Assembly: GCA_964522525.1 (NCBI GenBank)
Contig: CAZFWG010000010.1
Coordinates: 21,254-85,253, forward strand
Reading direction: 5' to 3'
Length of the DNA stretch: 64,000 nucleotides
DNA from: CAYUYV01 sp964522525
GTDB lineage: Bacteria; Pseudomonadota; Alphaproteobacteria; JAJFIK01
Shown here: positions 18,065 to 27,189 of the stretch, piece after piece
Numbering within the stretch: the first letter of the stretch is position 1
How the letters are laid out: every line of letters starts with the position of its first letter
The notes under the pieces: generated by a model
The model's database searches: none
What the model saw: the letters and a program-made list of their open reading frames with translations, nothing else
What the model was told of the DNA's origin: nothing
Program-made: the position numbers and the translations under genes

Positions 18065-18334
18065 GGTTGCTCTCCCTATCGCGTCCCGCCTATTCACACT
18101 CACTGGTCGCCATTCATTTGGGGTCGCCAACGCGACAATGAAGACCACTCAAGCTGAGCTGATTGGTTTATCCCCAATCTACCAGTCAAACTGTGGTAAC
18201 GACCCCGTGACTGGAGGCGTCATTGAACCGTAAGCAGAGCACGAACCACACAAGGACCCGGCCGAAAGGGGACGTACACTGTTTGCGGGGAGACGCGTCC
18301 GAACCGGCCATATAAGGGAGACACGGATCGAATC
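18065..18334. promoter_or_regulatory. Divergent intergenic region, response regulator / ribA
   Basis: This 270-base region serves two divergent genes. It is AT-richer than its surroundings around 18100-18200. An inverted pair CCAGTCA (18182-18188) / TGACTGG (18208-18214) lies in the middle. I looked for an FMN riboswitch upstream of ribA and did not see its conserved core. Promoters are not identifiable by eye. Confidence 0.4.
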
Positions 18335-19555
18335 ATGGCGCAAGAGGAATCGCCAGACGCAGGCGCTCTATCACCCGTTCCGGAAATTCCATCCGTACGC
18401 GACCACCGGTCGGTAATTCTGGTGGAACGCGCCGCCATGGATTTGCGGCGTGGTTGGCCCGTTGTCCTGAAGGGTGAAGGCACCAGTCTGATTGCCGCCG
18501 TCGAGGGACTCGAACACGATATTCTTGATGCGATGCGTGATATCGCGCGTGCAAGCGGACCGGAATCCGGACAAGAGGCGCCAACACTCCTCCTGACCCA
18601 TCCCCGCGCCAAGACACTGTCCATCCGTCTTTACACCGATGGCGTCGTGGGCTTGCCTGTGGACGCTTCTCAGAAACCCAGTGATCTCATGGCAATCGCG
18701 GATCCGAGCGATGATCTTGCCACGCCCTTCAAGGGACCCTTTCAGGCACTGAGGACGCTCCCGCGAACGGCCATGCCCCAGGCGATCCGGCTCGCCAAGA
18801 TCGCGGGTCTTCTGCCGTCGGTGATCACCGTCCCCCTCCCGGACAAAGCTGAACACAAATTCGTTACGGAGACGAAGCTTTCCGCCCTCGGTGCCCGAGA
18901 CATCGACGACTACGATCTCGCAATTGCGGAATCCCTGTCGATCGTGTCCCAGGCCCAGGTGCCTCTGGCCGATGCGCCCAACGCCCGGCTTGTCGCATTC
19001 CGCGCGCGCTCCGGCGGACCGGAACACTATGCCATCGTGATCGGCACCCCTCATCCGGATACCCCCGTTTTGGTCCGCCTTCACTCCGAATGCTTCACTG
19101 GCGACCTTTTGGGCTCCCTCAAATGCGACTGTGGGGATCAATTGCGCGGTGCGATCAAGCGCATGGGCGAAGAAGGCCAAGGCATTCTTCTTTATCTGGC
19201 CCAGGAGGGGCGCGGCATCGGCCTGATGAACAAGTTGCGGGCCTATGCCTTGCAGGATCAGGGCTTCGACACGGTGGAAGCCAATGAACGGTTGGGTTTC
19301 GAGGTTGATGAGCGGGCCTTTCAGCCGGCGGCCGAGATGCTCAAGCGCCTGGGGCACACCACCATTCGCCTGCTGAGCAACAATCCCGCGAAAGCCGATG
19401 CCTTGGCCCGCCACGGCATCACCGTGAGCGCCAGGGAAACCCACGTCTTTCCGACAAACCCCCACAACGCCCATTATATGCGGGTCAAGGCCGCCAAGAC
19501 GGGTCACGACCTTGATCCGGAGAGCCTTGATCCTCCGGAGGACGACCGCCCATGA
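18335..19555 (+). CDS. ribA: GTP cyclohydrolase II with an N-terminal extension
   Basis: 406 residues. The C-terminal 200 residues are GTP cyclohydrolase II, the first step of riboflavin synthesis (GTP to diaminohydroxy-ribosylaminopyrimidine 5'-phosphate). The zinc cysteines are C253, C264 and C266 (SECFTGDLLGSLKCDCGDQL). YLAQEGRGIGLMNKLRAYAL and LLSNNPAK complete the active site. The N-terminal 200 residues look like a remnant of DHBP synthase (ERAAMDLRRGWPVVL, then DASQKPSDLMAIADPSDD) but lack the acidic EGDL-type metal motif, so that half is probably inactive. It is coupled to the next gene by ATGA. Confidence 0.93.
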   Translation: MAQEESPDAGALSPVPEIPSVRDHRSVILVERAAMDLRRGWPVVLKGEGTSLIAAVEGLEHDILDAMRDIARASGPESGQEAPTLLLTHPRAKTLSIRLYTDGVVGLPVDASQKPSDLMAIADPSDDLATPFKGPFQALRTLPRTAMPQAIRLAKIAGLLPSVITVPLPDKAEHKFVTETKLSALGARDIDDYDLAIAESLSIVSQAQVPLADAPNARLVAFRARSGGPEHYAIVIGTPHPDTPVLVRLHSECFTGDLLGSLKCDCGDQLRGAIKRMGEEGQGILLYLAQEGRGIGLMNKLRAYALQDQGFDTVEANERLGFEVDERAFQPAAEMLKRLGHTTIRLLSNNPAKADALARHGITVSARETHVFPTNPHNAHYMRVKAAKTGHDLDPESLDPPEDDRP

Positions 19556-20094
19556 CCGATATGCGCCCAAGCGATGGGCCCTCAACCAACGTGATCGTCC
19601 GGGAGGGGCGCATTCTGACCTGCGGAAGCATGTCAGTTCCCTGCGTGATCGGGCGCGGTGGCCTGATTGATGCCGCGCGCAAACGCGAAGGCGACGGCGC
19701 CACGCCCATTGGTTCCTGGCCCCTTCGACGTCTCCTCTACCGCGCGGACCGCATCGTTCCGGAACCGGAAACAGGACTGCCCTGCGGCGCCCTTTCGCCC
19801 GAGGACGGCTGGTGCGACGACCCGGCCGATCCAGCCTACAACCGTCCCGTCACCCATCCCTATGGGGCCAGTGCCGAACATCTGTGGCGGGAAGATAACC
19901 TCTACGATCTCATCGTGGTCCTGGGCCACAATGATGATCCCGTCGCCCCGGGCCTCGGCAGCGCGATCTTTTTTCATCTGATGCGGGAGGATCAGAAACC
20001 AACCGAGGGCTGCGTGGCGATCGCCCGGGATCCCATGCTCGCTGTCCTCGCATTGGTCGGCGAAACCAGCCGGATGATCATCGAGCCGGCGTGA
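19552..20094 (+). CDS. L,D-transpeptidase catalytic (YkuD) domain protein
   Basis: 180 residues. The YkuD active site is present as H142 and C154 (FFHLMREDQKPTEGCVAI). The fold also shows IGRGGLIDAARKREGDGATP near the N-terminus. It has no signal peptide or membrane anchor, as is usual in this short alphaproteobacterial subgroup, so a periplasmic peptidoglycan role is uncertain. It overlaps ribA by four bases, an unusual pairing that may reflect simple operon packing. A 23-base stem-loop follows. Confidence 0.85.
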   Translation: MTDMRPSDGPSTNVIVREGRILTCGSMSVPCVIGRGGLIDAARKREGDGATPIGSWPLRRLLYRADRIVPEPETGLPCGALSPEDGWCDDPADPAYNRPVTHPYGASAEHLWREDNLYDLIVVLGHNDDPVAPGLGSAIFFHLMREDQKPTEGCVAIARDPMLAVLALVGETSRMIIEPA

Positions 20095-20103
20095 GCGCGA
20101 GGG

Positions 20104-20126
20104 GTCGGCCGTTGGGACCGGCCGAC
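20104..20126. terminator. GC-rich stem-loop after the YkuD gene
   Basis: GTCGGCCG (20104-20111) and CGGCCGAC (20119-20126) form a perfect 8-bp stem with a 7-base loop, ten bases after the stop codon. No U-run follows, so it may act in mRNA stability or in Rho-dependent termination. Confidence 0.45.
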
Positions 20127-20200
20127 GGTTGGGCTAAGGTGACGCCGACCGGTGGCGCACAGATCATCGGCGGGCCCCACGAGCATGACCGGAGCGATCC

Positions 20201-20677
20201 TTGAACATCAGATCTTACGCCACTGCCGACCGGGCCGCTGTCCTGCGCCTGCACCAGGAACTCCAGTCTTACGAATGGCCGCTGCGCCCTTTGCGCTCGC
20301 GCTCACCGACCCTGAGCCAGGAATACTATGAGCGTGAATATGATGAGTTGATGGCTGACGAAGAGTGCGACTGCATGTTTCTCGTCGCCGAGCATGGGGG
20401 CGCGCTTGTCGGCTATGTTTTCTGTCTCGTCGACGAGGAACTGTTAGACGACCCTCGGGAGCAGGTCCACGTGCTGGACATCATGGTGACCGAAAGCGCT
20501 CGCGGACAGGGGATCGGGCGCCAACTGATGAACGCCGTTGATCGCTTTGCCTCTGAGCGAAAGATCGCGCGGATCGTGCTGGATGTGCTTTCGGCAAACG
20601 AACGGGCGATCGCCTTCTACCGAACCCTCGGCTTCGATGTCGCCGTTCTCTCTATGGAGAAGGTTCAAGCTGGCTGA
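20201..20677 (+). CDS. GNAT-family N-acetyltransferase
   Basis: 158 residues from a TTG start at 20201, supported by GGAG six bases upstream; no in-frame ATG lies closer to the domain start. The acetyl-CoA binding motif is VTESARGQGIGRQLMNAV (motif A), followed by IVLDVLSANERAIAFYRTLGFD (motif B), the standard GNAT end. Acceptor unknown. It stands alone between a terminator-like hairpin and the convergent yggS gene. Confidence 0.87.
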   Translation: MNIRSYATADRAAVLRLHQELQSYEWPLRPLRSRSPTLSQEYYEREYDELMADEECDCMFLVAEHGGALVGYVFCLVDEELLDDPREQVHVLDIMVTESARGQGIGRQLMNAVDRFASERKIARIVLDVLSANERAIAFYRTLGFDVAVLSMEKVQAG

Positions 20678-20720
20678 GCCACCGGCCAAACGGCAAATGG
20701 GGCGCCGGCGTGGGACGTGC

Positions 20721-21458
20721 TCATGATCTGGAACGTCCCGGAGAGGGTTCAGATGTGGATGCATCCGGTGACGGGCGCGCGGGACGGGGACCAAAAAGCG
20801 CCGTACCGATGCGCACATGGGTGGCCCCGAGGGCAATCGCCGTCTCGAAATCGCCGGTCATGCCCATGCTGAGTCCGGACAATCCATTGCGCCGCGCGAT
20901 CTTGGCCAGAAGCGCGAAATGGAGGGACGGTTCCTCGTCGACAGGCGGCAGACACATCAGCCCATCAATCGGCAGCTTCAAGTCTTCACGGCAGAAGGCG
21001 ATGAAATCATCGGTCTCAAGCGGCGCGATCCCCGCCTTTTGGGGTTCTTCGCCCGTGTTCACTTGGATAAAGAGGCGGGGCTTGCGTTCCGAGCCCTGAA
21101 GAGCATCCGCCAGTTTGCGGGCGAGCTTTTCCCGGTCCACGCTGTGGAGCACGTCGAAAAGGGCAAGGGCATCGTCGATCTTGTTGGTCTGGAGGGGACC
21201 GACCAAATGAAGGCGGGTATCGGGAAAGCGTGCTTTGAGCGCCGGCCATTTCTGCTGCGCTTCCTGGACGCGGTTCTCGCCGAATTCCCGCAAGCCCGCT
21301 TCCAGCACCGGCATAATGCGATCGGGCCCATGGACTTTGGATATACCGATAAGGCTAATTTCATGGGACGCTCGGTCCGCCGATTGGGCGGCCGCAGCGA
21401 TGCGCGCGCTGAGATCATCGAACGCTACCTTGGGGTCGAAAGGCACATCATTCGTCAT
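20721..21458 (-). CDS. YggS/PLPBP family pyridoxal phosphate homeostasis protein
   Basis: 245 residues. LIGISKVHGPDRIMPVLEAG carries the PLP-binding lysine, GENRVQEAQQKWP is the family signature, and LHLVGPLQTNKIDDAL and LSMGMTGDFETAIALGATHVRIG form the phosphate-binding end. It binds PLP and helps control vitamin B6 and amino-acid balance; it is not an enzyme in the usual sense. Its start codon shares the palindrome CATG (21456-21459) with the start of the divergent ThiE-like gene, so the two genes have no intergenic space if both starts are right. Confidence 0.93.
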   Translation of the reverse strand: MTNDVPFDPKVAFDDLSARIAAAAQSADRASHEISLIGISKVHGPDRIMPVLEAGLREFGENRVQEAQQKWPALKARFPDTRLHLVGPLQTNKIDDALALFDVLHSVDREKLARKLADALQGSERKPRLFIQVNTGEEPQKAGIAPLETDDFIAFCREDLKLPIDGLMCLPPVDEEPSLHFALLAKIARRNGLSGLSMGMTGDFETAIALGATHVRIGTALFGPRPARPSPDASTSEPSPGRSRS

Positions 21459-22113
21459 GGCTAGATTCAGGACCCGAAAATTGAGGTTTCGCCGCAAGCG
21501 GCGCAAATCCAAGACACGGTATCACAGCGTTCAAACCCAATCTGGACCGTCGCGGCTGCCGCGCCAATGGATTTTCACGGACGAAAAGCGGCTTGAATCG
21601 GCCTATGACCTGCCCTACGTGCTTCCCCCGAACACGGGCGTTGTTTTCCGCCATTATGGCTCGCTGGACCGGTCTTACTGGGCGAATTCCTTTGCCCGGA
21701 TCTGCAAGGCGCGGGGTCTGGTCTTTCTGGTCGCCCGCGATTGGCGTCTGGCCCAGGCCGTCGGGGCCGATGGCATCCACCTTCCTGAATATATGGTGGC
21801 GCGTCCCGGAGAATGGCGCCGCGCCAGTCCGCAATGGATCGTGACCGCGGCCGCCCATTCCCTGGAGGCCGTCGAACGGGCCCGGGACGCCGGTGTGGAC
21901 GGGATCTTCATTTCCCCCGTTTTTCCAACCCGCAGTCATACCGGTCAACGGGCGCTCGGCATCTACGGCGCGGTGCAATTGGCGCGCGCCTTTCCGGGGC
22001 CCTGCATGGCGCTTGGCGGCATGACCGAGGACCGATTCAAGTCACTGAAGTCACTGGGGTTTCATGGCTGGGGCGCGATCGGGGCCTGGCTGCGGCCGAT
22101 CTCCTATTACTGA
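21457..22113 (+). CDS. Thiamine-phosphate synthase-like (ThiE/TenI fold) protein
   Basis: 218 residues if ATG 21457 is used. The core resembles ThiE: GADGIHLPEYM, VTAAAHSLEAVERARDAGVDGIFISPVFPT and CMALGGMTEDRFKSLKSLG. The Gln/Asp-rich loop and the TK motif of true ThiE are changed (HLPEYM; FPTRSHTG), so catalysis of thiamine phosphate synthesis is doubtful. The N-terminal 30 residues are extremely basic (ARFRTRKLRFRRKRRKSKTR). The true start could be further downstream, although no good SD-backed alternative is visible. It is divergent from yggS. Confidence 0.72.
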   Translation: MARFRTRKLRFRRKRRKSKTRYHSVQTQSGPSRLPRQWIFTDEKRLESAYDLPYVLPPNTGVVFRHYGSLDRSYWANSFARICKARGLVFLVARDWRLAQAVGADGIHLPEYMVARPGEWRRASPQWIVTAAAHSLEAVERARDAGVDGIFISPVFPTRSHTGQRALGIYGAVQLARAFPGPCMALGGMTEDRFKSLKSLGFHGWGAIGAWLRPISYY

Positions 22114-22129
22114 AGGCGGGGCGTCTTAA

Positions 22130-22205
22130 GATTGCCTTGGCAATCCTCTGTTCTTTCTGGAACAACGGGACTAGCCAAGAAACCTGAAATGGCTGAGGAT
22201 CAGCC
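22130..22205. promoter_or_regulatory. Two short inverted repeats before the DUF3576 gene
   Basis: GATTGCC-TT-GGCAATC (22130-22145) and GGCTGA-GGA-TCAGCC (22191-22205) lie in the 128-base gap between the ThiE-like gene and the lipoprotein gene. The first follows the ThiE-like stop by 16 bases and could be a terminator stem without a strong U-tract (CTCTGTTCTTTCT follows). The second could be an operator or leader hairpin. Function not shown. Confidence 0.4.
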
Positions 22206-22241
22206 GTTGCGGCGGGGCTTGTGAGACAGGAGTGGCGGAGA

Positions 22242-22787
22242 ATGACGGGTTTTGGTCGAGCGATGAAAGCGGCGGGCGTGCTGGGGGTGGCCGGTCTGAT
22301 GCTCGCGGCCTGTGGTGGCTCGAAAAATGCGGTCGGCCCCGGCGCGCTGGCGGACGCTCCCCAGGCGGACGGCGCGTCCGGTCGTGGTTTCCTGGTGCCC
22401 GGTGGTGAAGATGGCATGCAGCTCATCAGCACTGACGGTCGCAAAGGCAAGGAAGGGACCGGCATCGGCGTCAACAGCTTCCTGTGGCGCGCCTCCCTCG
22501 ACACCCTGTCCTTCATGCCGCTGGTTTCGGCGGATCCGTTTGGCGGCGTCATTATCACGGATTGGTACACGGCGCCCGAAACGCCCCAGGAACGGTTCAA
22601 GGTCCAGGTCTATATCCTGGATCGTCGGCTGAGAGCAGATGGCATTCGCGTCAATGTTTTCCGTCAGGCGCAGCAGGCGAATTTCGGCTGGGTCGATGCC
22701 CCGGTGGCGGATGACACCAAGACCCAGATGGAAAACGCCATTCTCACCAAGGCCCGCCAGCTTCGCATCGACAGCGGGGTCAAATAG
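22242..22787 (+). CDS. DUF3576 lipoprotein
   Basis: 181 residues from ATG 22242 (SD GGAG and GGCGGAG upstream); alternative starts are GTG 22221 and ATG 22263. The lipobox LAAC ends the signal peptide (VLGVAGLMLAAC), so it is a probable outer-membrane or periplasmic lipoprotein. The body contains GIGVNSFLWRASLDTLSFMPL and GGVIITDWYTAPETP, hallmarks of the conserved alphaproteobacterial family next to leuS. Its position before leuS-lptE-holA, with lptE also an outer-membrane assembly lipoprotein, suggests an envelope role. Molecular function is not known to me. Confidence 0.85.
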   Translation: MTGFGRAMKAAGVLGVAGLMLAACGGSKNAVGPGALADAPQADGASGRGFLVPGGEDGMQLISTDGRKGKEGTGIGVNSFLWRASLDTLSFMPLVSADPFGGVIITDWYTAPETPQERFKVQVYILDRRLRADGIRVNVFRQAQQANFGWVDAPVADDTKTQMENAILTKARQLRIDSGVK

Positions 22788-22910
22788 AACACCCGATCCT
22801 GCCGCCCGTTTTTCCTCGCAAAGGGTCACCTCGGATTGGCCCTCTTCAAGGATGCCCGTCCGCGCCGCCCCGGCGCTTCCCATTGATTCTCAGAATAAAA
22901 ACGACGTGCC

Positions 22911-25529
22911 ATGAATACCCAGGATACAGATCACCGCTACAACGCCCGCGAGGTGGAGCCCAAATGGCAACAGCGCTGGGCCGACGAGAAACTCTCCGAG
23001 GCCAAGGCTGAATCGGACAAGCCGAAATACTACGTGCTCGAAATGTTTCCGTACCCATCCGGCAAGATCCATATGGGACATGCCCGGAACTACACGCTGG
23101 GGGATGTGCTGGCGCGGTACAAACGGGCACGCGGGTTCAATGTGTTGCATCCCATGGGTTGGGACGCGTTCGGTCTGCCGGCGGAAAACGCGGCCATGGA
23201 ACGCAAGATCCATCCCGCTGCCTGGACCCGCAGCAACATCGAAATCATGAAGGAACAGCTCACCAAGCTGGGGCTGTCCTTTGATTGGAGCCGGGAATTC
23301 GCGACCTGCGATCCGGACTATTTCAAGCATCAGCAGCGTCTGTTTCTGGAATTCCTGAAACACGGCTTTGCCTATCGCCACAAGGCTTTCGTCAACTGGG
23401 ATCCGGTGGAACATACGGTGTTGGCGAATGAACAGGTAATTGACGGCAAGGGCTGGCGTTCCGGCGCACCGGTCGAGAAACGCGAACTGTCCCAGTGGTT
23501 CCTGAAGATCACCGATTTCGCCGATGATCTGTTGGCCGGCATCGAGGAACTGGAACGCTGGCCCGACAAGGTCCGGCTGATGCAGCAGAACTGGATCGGC
23601 CGCTCGGAGGGTTTGCGGTTCACCTTTGACATCGTGGCCGATGGGTCGGACCTGCCCGACGATGTCTGCGCCGCCGGCATCGACGTCTATACGACCCGGC
23701 CCGATACGCTGTTCGGTGCAAGCTTTTGTGCCTTGTCGCCAGATCATCCCCTCACCAAGCGTCTCGCCGAAAAGCGCGCCGACATTGCCGCCTTCCGCGA
23801 CGAATGCGCGAGCCTGGGGACCTCCGAGGAAGCGATCGAGAAGGCCGAGAAGAAAGGCATCGATACGGGTTTGAAGGTCCGCCATCCGTTTGATCCGGAT
23901 TGGCTGCTTCCGGTCTATGTGGCCAATTTCGTGTTGATGGACTACGGCACCGGCGCCATTTTTGCCTGCCCGGCCCATGACCAGCGCGATTTGGATTTTG
24001 CCCGCAAATATGATCTGGCCGTGTTGCCGGTGGTCGTGCCCGACGGGGTCGACCCATTGTCGTTCGCCATTGAAGATGAAGCCTATACCGGGCCCGGACG
24101 GTTGGCCAATTCCCGGTTTCTCGATGGCTTGAGTGTCGATGCGGCCAAGGCCGCCGTGATCGATCGCATCGAAACCGACGGCAAAGGCAAGCGCGCCATC
24201 AATTATCGGCTGCGGGACTGGGGCGTGTCACGCCAGCGTTATTGGGGCTGTCCCATCCCGATCATCCATTGCGAGGATTGCGGACCCGTCCCGGTGCCCA
24301 CGGAAGATCTTCCCGTCACCCTGCCCGAAGATGTCAGCTTCGACGCACCGGGCAATCCGCTCGAACGCCATGAGGAATGGCTGAATGTGCCCTGCCCGAT
24401 TTGTGGCAAGCCCGCGCGCCGGGAAACGGACACCTTCGACACTTTCGTCGATTCCTCCTGGTATTTTGCGCGGTTTTGCGGTCTGGATCCGGAAACCCCC
24501 GTCGACCGGACGCAGGCGGATTACTGGCTGCCCGTTGATCAATATGTGGGCGGTGTCGAACACGCGGTCCTGCATCTTCTTTATGCCCGCTATTTCACCC
24601 GCATCATGGGCAAGATCGGCTCCTTCGATGTGCGCGAACCGTTCGCCGGTTTGTTCACCCAGGGCATGATCACCCACGAGACCTACCGGGACAGTCAGGG
24701 AAACTGGATCGCCCCGTCGGAACTGGTCTGGCGGGATGATAAACCTTTCGTTGCCGAAACGAACGAACCCGTAACGATCGGCGCCATCGAGAAAATGTCC
24801 AAATCCAAACGCAATGTGGCGGATGTGGACACGGTAGTTGATCAGTACGGAGCCGATACGGCCCGATGGTTCGTGCTTTCCGATACGCCTCCGGAACGAG
24901 ATTCTGAATGGACCCAGGAAGGCATCGAAGGCGCCTGGCGCTTCACCCAGAGATTATGGCGCATGGTGATTGAAGCCCTGCCCCATATCCCGGAAAGTGG
25001 AACGCCGCCGCCGCCAATGACGGATCGGCCAGCCGAAACCTTGAGGCGCAGTGTCCACAAAGCGATCCGGGATGTGACGGAAGACGTTGACGGTTTCCGT
25101 TTCAATCGCGCCGTGGCCCGTGTCCATGAACTGGCCAATGAAATCAGCGCCTTCATCGCAAAAGAAGATATGACGGATCCGGCCAATGCCTGGGCACGAC
25201 GCGAAGCGGTCGAAACCGCGATTGCCCTTGTCGGTCCCATCATGCCCCATTTCGCCGAAGAGGCCTGGGAAAAACTGGGGCATACGATATGGCTGTCGAA
25301 AACATCCTGGCCCGGATTCGATACGGACCTGGTGCGAGATGACCAGATCACACTCCCCGTTCAGGTCAACGGCAAACGCCGAGGCGAGATCCATGTGGAC
25401 GTCAACGCCGACGCCAAGGACGTGGAGAAAATAGCCCTCTCCCTCGATGGCGTGCAGCGTGTCCTAGAGGGTCAGAGCCCGAAAAAAGTCATTGTGGTTC
25501 CGAAACGGATCGTCAATATCGTGGTGTAG
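22911..25529 (+). CDS. leuS: Leucyl-tRNA synthetase
   Basis: 872 residues, full family length. It charges tRNA-Leu with leucine. The class I HIGH motif is HMGH at 54-57 (PYPSGKIHMGHARNYTLGD). The KMSKS motif is exact (EKMSKSKRN, near residue 628). The CP1 editing domain includes YTTRPDTLFGASF and YGTGAIFACPAHDQRD. The C-terminal domain ends KKVIVVPKRIVNIVV. It is followed immediately by lptE (2-base gap). Confidence 0.98.
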   Translation: MNTQDTDHRYNAREVEPKWQQRWADEKLSEAKAESDKPKYYVLEMFPYPSGKIHMGHARNYTLGDVLARYKRARGFNVLHPMGWDAFGLPAENAAMERKIHPAAWTRSNIEIMKEQLTKLGLSFDWSREFATCDPDYFKHQQRLFLEFLKHGFAYRHKAFVNWDPVEHTVLANEQVIDGKGWRSGAPVEKRELSQWFLKITDFADDLLAGIEELERWPDKVRLMQQNWIGRSEGLRFTFDIVADGSDLPDDVCAAGIDVYTTRPDTLFGASFCALSPDHPLTKRLAEKRADIAAFRDECASLGTSEEAIEKAEKKGIDTGLKVRHPFDPDWLLPVYVANFVLMDYGTGAIFACPAHDQRDLDFARKYDLAVLPVVVPDGVDPLSFAIEDEAYTGPGRLANSRFLDGLSVDAAKAAVIDRIETDGKGKRAINYRLRDWGVSRQRYWGCPIPIIHCEDCGPVPVPTEDLPVTLPEDVSFDAPGNPLERHEEWLNVPCPICGKPARRETDTFDTFVDSSWYFARFCGLDPETPVDRTQADYWLPVDQYVGGVEHAVLHLLYARYFTRIMGKIGSFDVREPFAGLFTQGMITHETYRDSQGNWIAPSELVWRDDKPFVAETNEPVTIGAIEKMSKSKRNVADVDTVVDQYGADTARWFVLSDTPPERDSEWTQEGIEGAWRFTQRLWRMVIEALPHIPESGTPPPPMTDRPAETLRRSVHKAIRDVTEDVDGFRFNRAVARVHELANEISAFIAKEDMTDPANAWARREAVETAIALVGPIMPHFAEEAWEKLGHTIWLSKTSWPGFDTDLVRDDQITLPVQVNGKRRGEIHVDVNADAKDVEKIALSLDGVQRVLEGQSPKKVIVVPKRIVNIVV

Positions 25530-25531
25530 GC

Positions 25532-26107
25532 ATGGTTCCCGGCCGTTTGAAATTGCCTGTCTGGGCGGGCATGGTTTGTATCGCTCTTGTTCTGTCCGGG
25601 TGCGGATTTCGGCCCCTTTATGGAACGGATTCAGCTGGAGCCAGTGCGGCGGACGAATTGGCCCAGATCCAACTGACCACCCCCAACAATCGTATCGACT
25701 ATCTGGTCCGCAGCCATCTGCAAAAAGTCTTGCGCACCGGACAGACGGCGACACCGGCCAAGTTCGACCTGTCGGTCCGACTTACGGAGCAAACGGAACA
25801 AGTCGCCATTGAGGAAGACACGTCCATCACCCGGTTTAAGCTCCGCCTTTTCGGCAGTTTCGAACTGCGAGACCTGAGTACCGGCGACATTCTCTATTCC
25901 GATACAAGCCGCTCGATCACGGCCTATAACGTGGTCGAAAGCCAATTCGCCACGCGCGCCGCCTTGAGAGATGCCGAGGCACGCGCCGCCCAGGATCTGG
26001 GTGACGACATCAAGCTTCGTCTTTCCCTTTATTTCGACAGGGTGCTTCGACCGGGCCGTCTTGATCCGGAAGATTTCGAACCAAATCCAGAAGAGTCCGA
26101 GTCGTGA
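25532..26107 (+). CDS. lptE: LPS-assembly lipoprotein LptE
   Basis: 191 residues. The N-terminus LPVWAGMVCIALVLSGCGFRPLYG has the lipobox LSGC followed by the GFRPLY motif that identifies LptE in alphaproteobacteria. It acts as the plug of the LptD barrel and delivers LPS to the outer leaflet. It starts two bases after leuS and overlaps holA by four bases (GTGA). Confidence 0.93.
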   Translation: MVPGRLKLPVWAGMVCIALVLSGCGFRPLYGTDSAGASAADELAQIQLTTPNNRIDYLVRSHLQKVLRTGQTATPAKFDLSVRLTEQTEQVAIEEDTSITRFKLRLFGSFELRDLSTGDILYSDTSRSITAYNVVESQFATRAALRDAEARAAQDLGDDIKLRLSLYFDRVLRPGRLDPEDFEPNPEESES

Positions 26108-27174
26108 AGATCAAGCCGGCCGATGCCGAGCGGATCCTCGCCCGACCGGATCCGGCCCATGTCGCGATCCTTCTTTACGGACCCGATGAGGGTCTCGTTC
26201 GGGAACGGGGCCGCGCGTTGCTCGAACAGCGATTGGGCTCGCCGCCCGATACCATGCGCCTGACCGATTTGACGGACGCCGATCTCAAAAATGACCCGGC
26301 GCGACTGGCCGATGAAGCCTGTGGACTTGCCCTCATTCCGGGTGAGAGATTAATTCGGGTCCGTATCGGAAGCGAGTCCGGGACCAAAGCCATCGAGAGT
26401 TTTCTCGACGGCGCGGCCGACGAAACCCTCAAGCCCGATGCGCTCGTGGTTATCGAAGCCGGCGACCTGACACCCCGTTCCGCTCTTCGTAAGTGTTTCG
26501 AAAGCGCATCAAACGGTGTTGCCATTCCATGCTATGCGGACGAAACACACACGCTTCAGGCCTTGATCGACAATGCAGCGCGTGAGGCCGGGATCACGGT
26601 CGAACCGGCGGCGGCACAGCTGCTTTCGTCTCGCCTCGGCAATGATCGCGGGGTCACGATCCAAGAACTTAAAAAACTATTTCTCTACAAACAAAATGAT
26701 TCTTCTCCCGTATCCATGGATGACGTCATGGCCTGCCTGCCAATGGACACGGAGAATATGGTTGGCATGCTGGCCGATCGAGTCTGTTGCGGTGAGCTGA
26801 CCACGATGGCCGATGAATTGGGGCTTGCTTTCTCGACGGGCCTGCCACCCGTCGCCGTGTTGCGCGGCATCAACCAACACTTTCAGCGTCTCCACGCCTG
26901 GGTGGCAGCGGTCGAAAATGGATCGTCTCCGGAAGAAATTCTGAAAAAGGCGCGGCCGCCAATTCATTTCAAGCGCATGGGTGCCTTGAGAGTTCAGCTG
27001 CGCCACTGGACCAGGCCCGATGTGGAGCGGGCATTGGATGCCTTGCTTGAGGCGGAGCGGCAATGCAAGACGACGGGCCAACCGGATCAGCTATTGGCGG
27101 AGCGGGTCTTGTTGAGCCTTGCGCGCCGGGCGACACGTCACAATCGGGCCGGCAGGGCATCGGCCGCCAGATAA
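26104..27174 (+). CDS. holA: DNA polymerase III delta subunit
   Basis: 356 residues from a GTG start overlapping the lptE stop. It is the clamp-loader subunit that opens the beta ring. Family features: YGPDEGLVRERGRALLEQ at the N-terminus, the degenerate AAA+ region VVIEAGDLTPRSALRKCFES, and the C-terminal helical domain ending RVLLSLARRATRHN. Convergent with parB: only 15 bases separate the stops. Confidence 0.95.
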   Translation: MKIKPADAERILARPDPAHVAILLYGPDEGLVRERGRALLEQRLGSPPDTMRLTDLTDADLKNDPARLADEACGLALIPGERLIRVRIGSESGTKAIESFLDGAADETLKPDALVVIEAGDLTPRSALRKCFESASNGVAIPCYADETHTLQALIDNAAREAGITVEPAAAQLLSSRLGNDRGVTIQELKKLFLYKQNDSSPVSMDDVMACLPMDTENMVGMLADRVCCGELTTMADELGLAFSTGLPPVAVLRGINQHFQRLHAWVAAVENGSSPEEILKKARPPIHFKRMGALRVQLRHWTRPDVERALDALLEAERQCKTTGQPDQLLAERVLLSLARRATRHNRAGRASAAR

Positions 27175-27189
27175 ACCGTATTCGAACAT

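Noticed and set aside
18065..18334. FMN riboswitch upstream of ribA
   Set aside because: I looked for the conserved RFN core and did not find it. The inverted repeat at 18182-18214 is unlike that fold.
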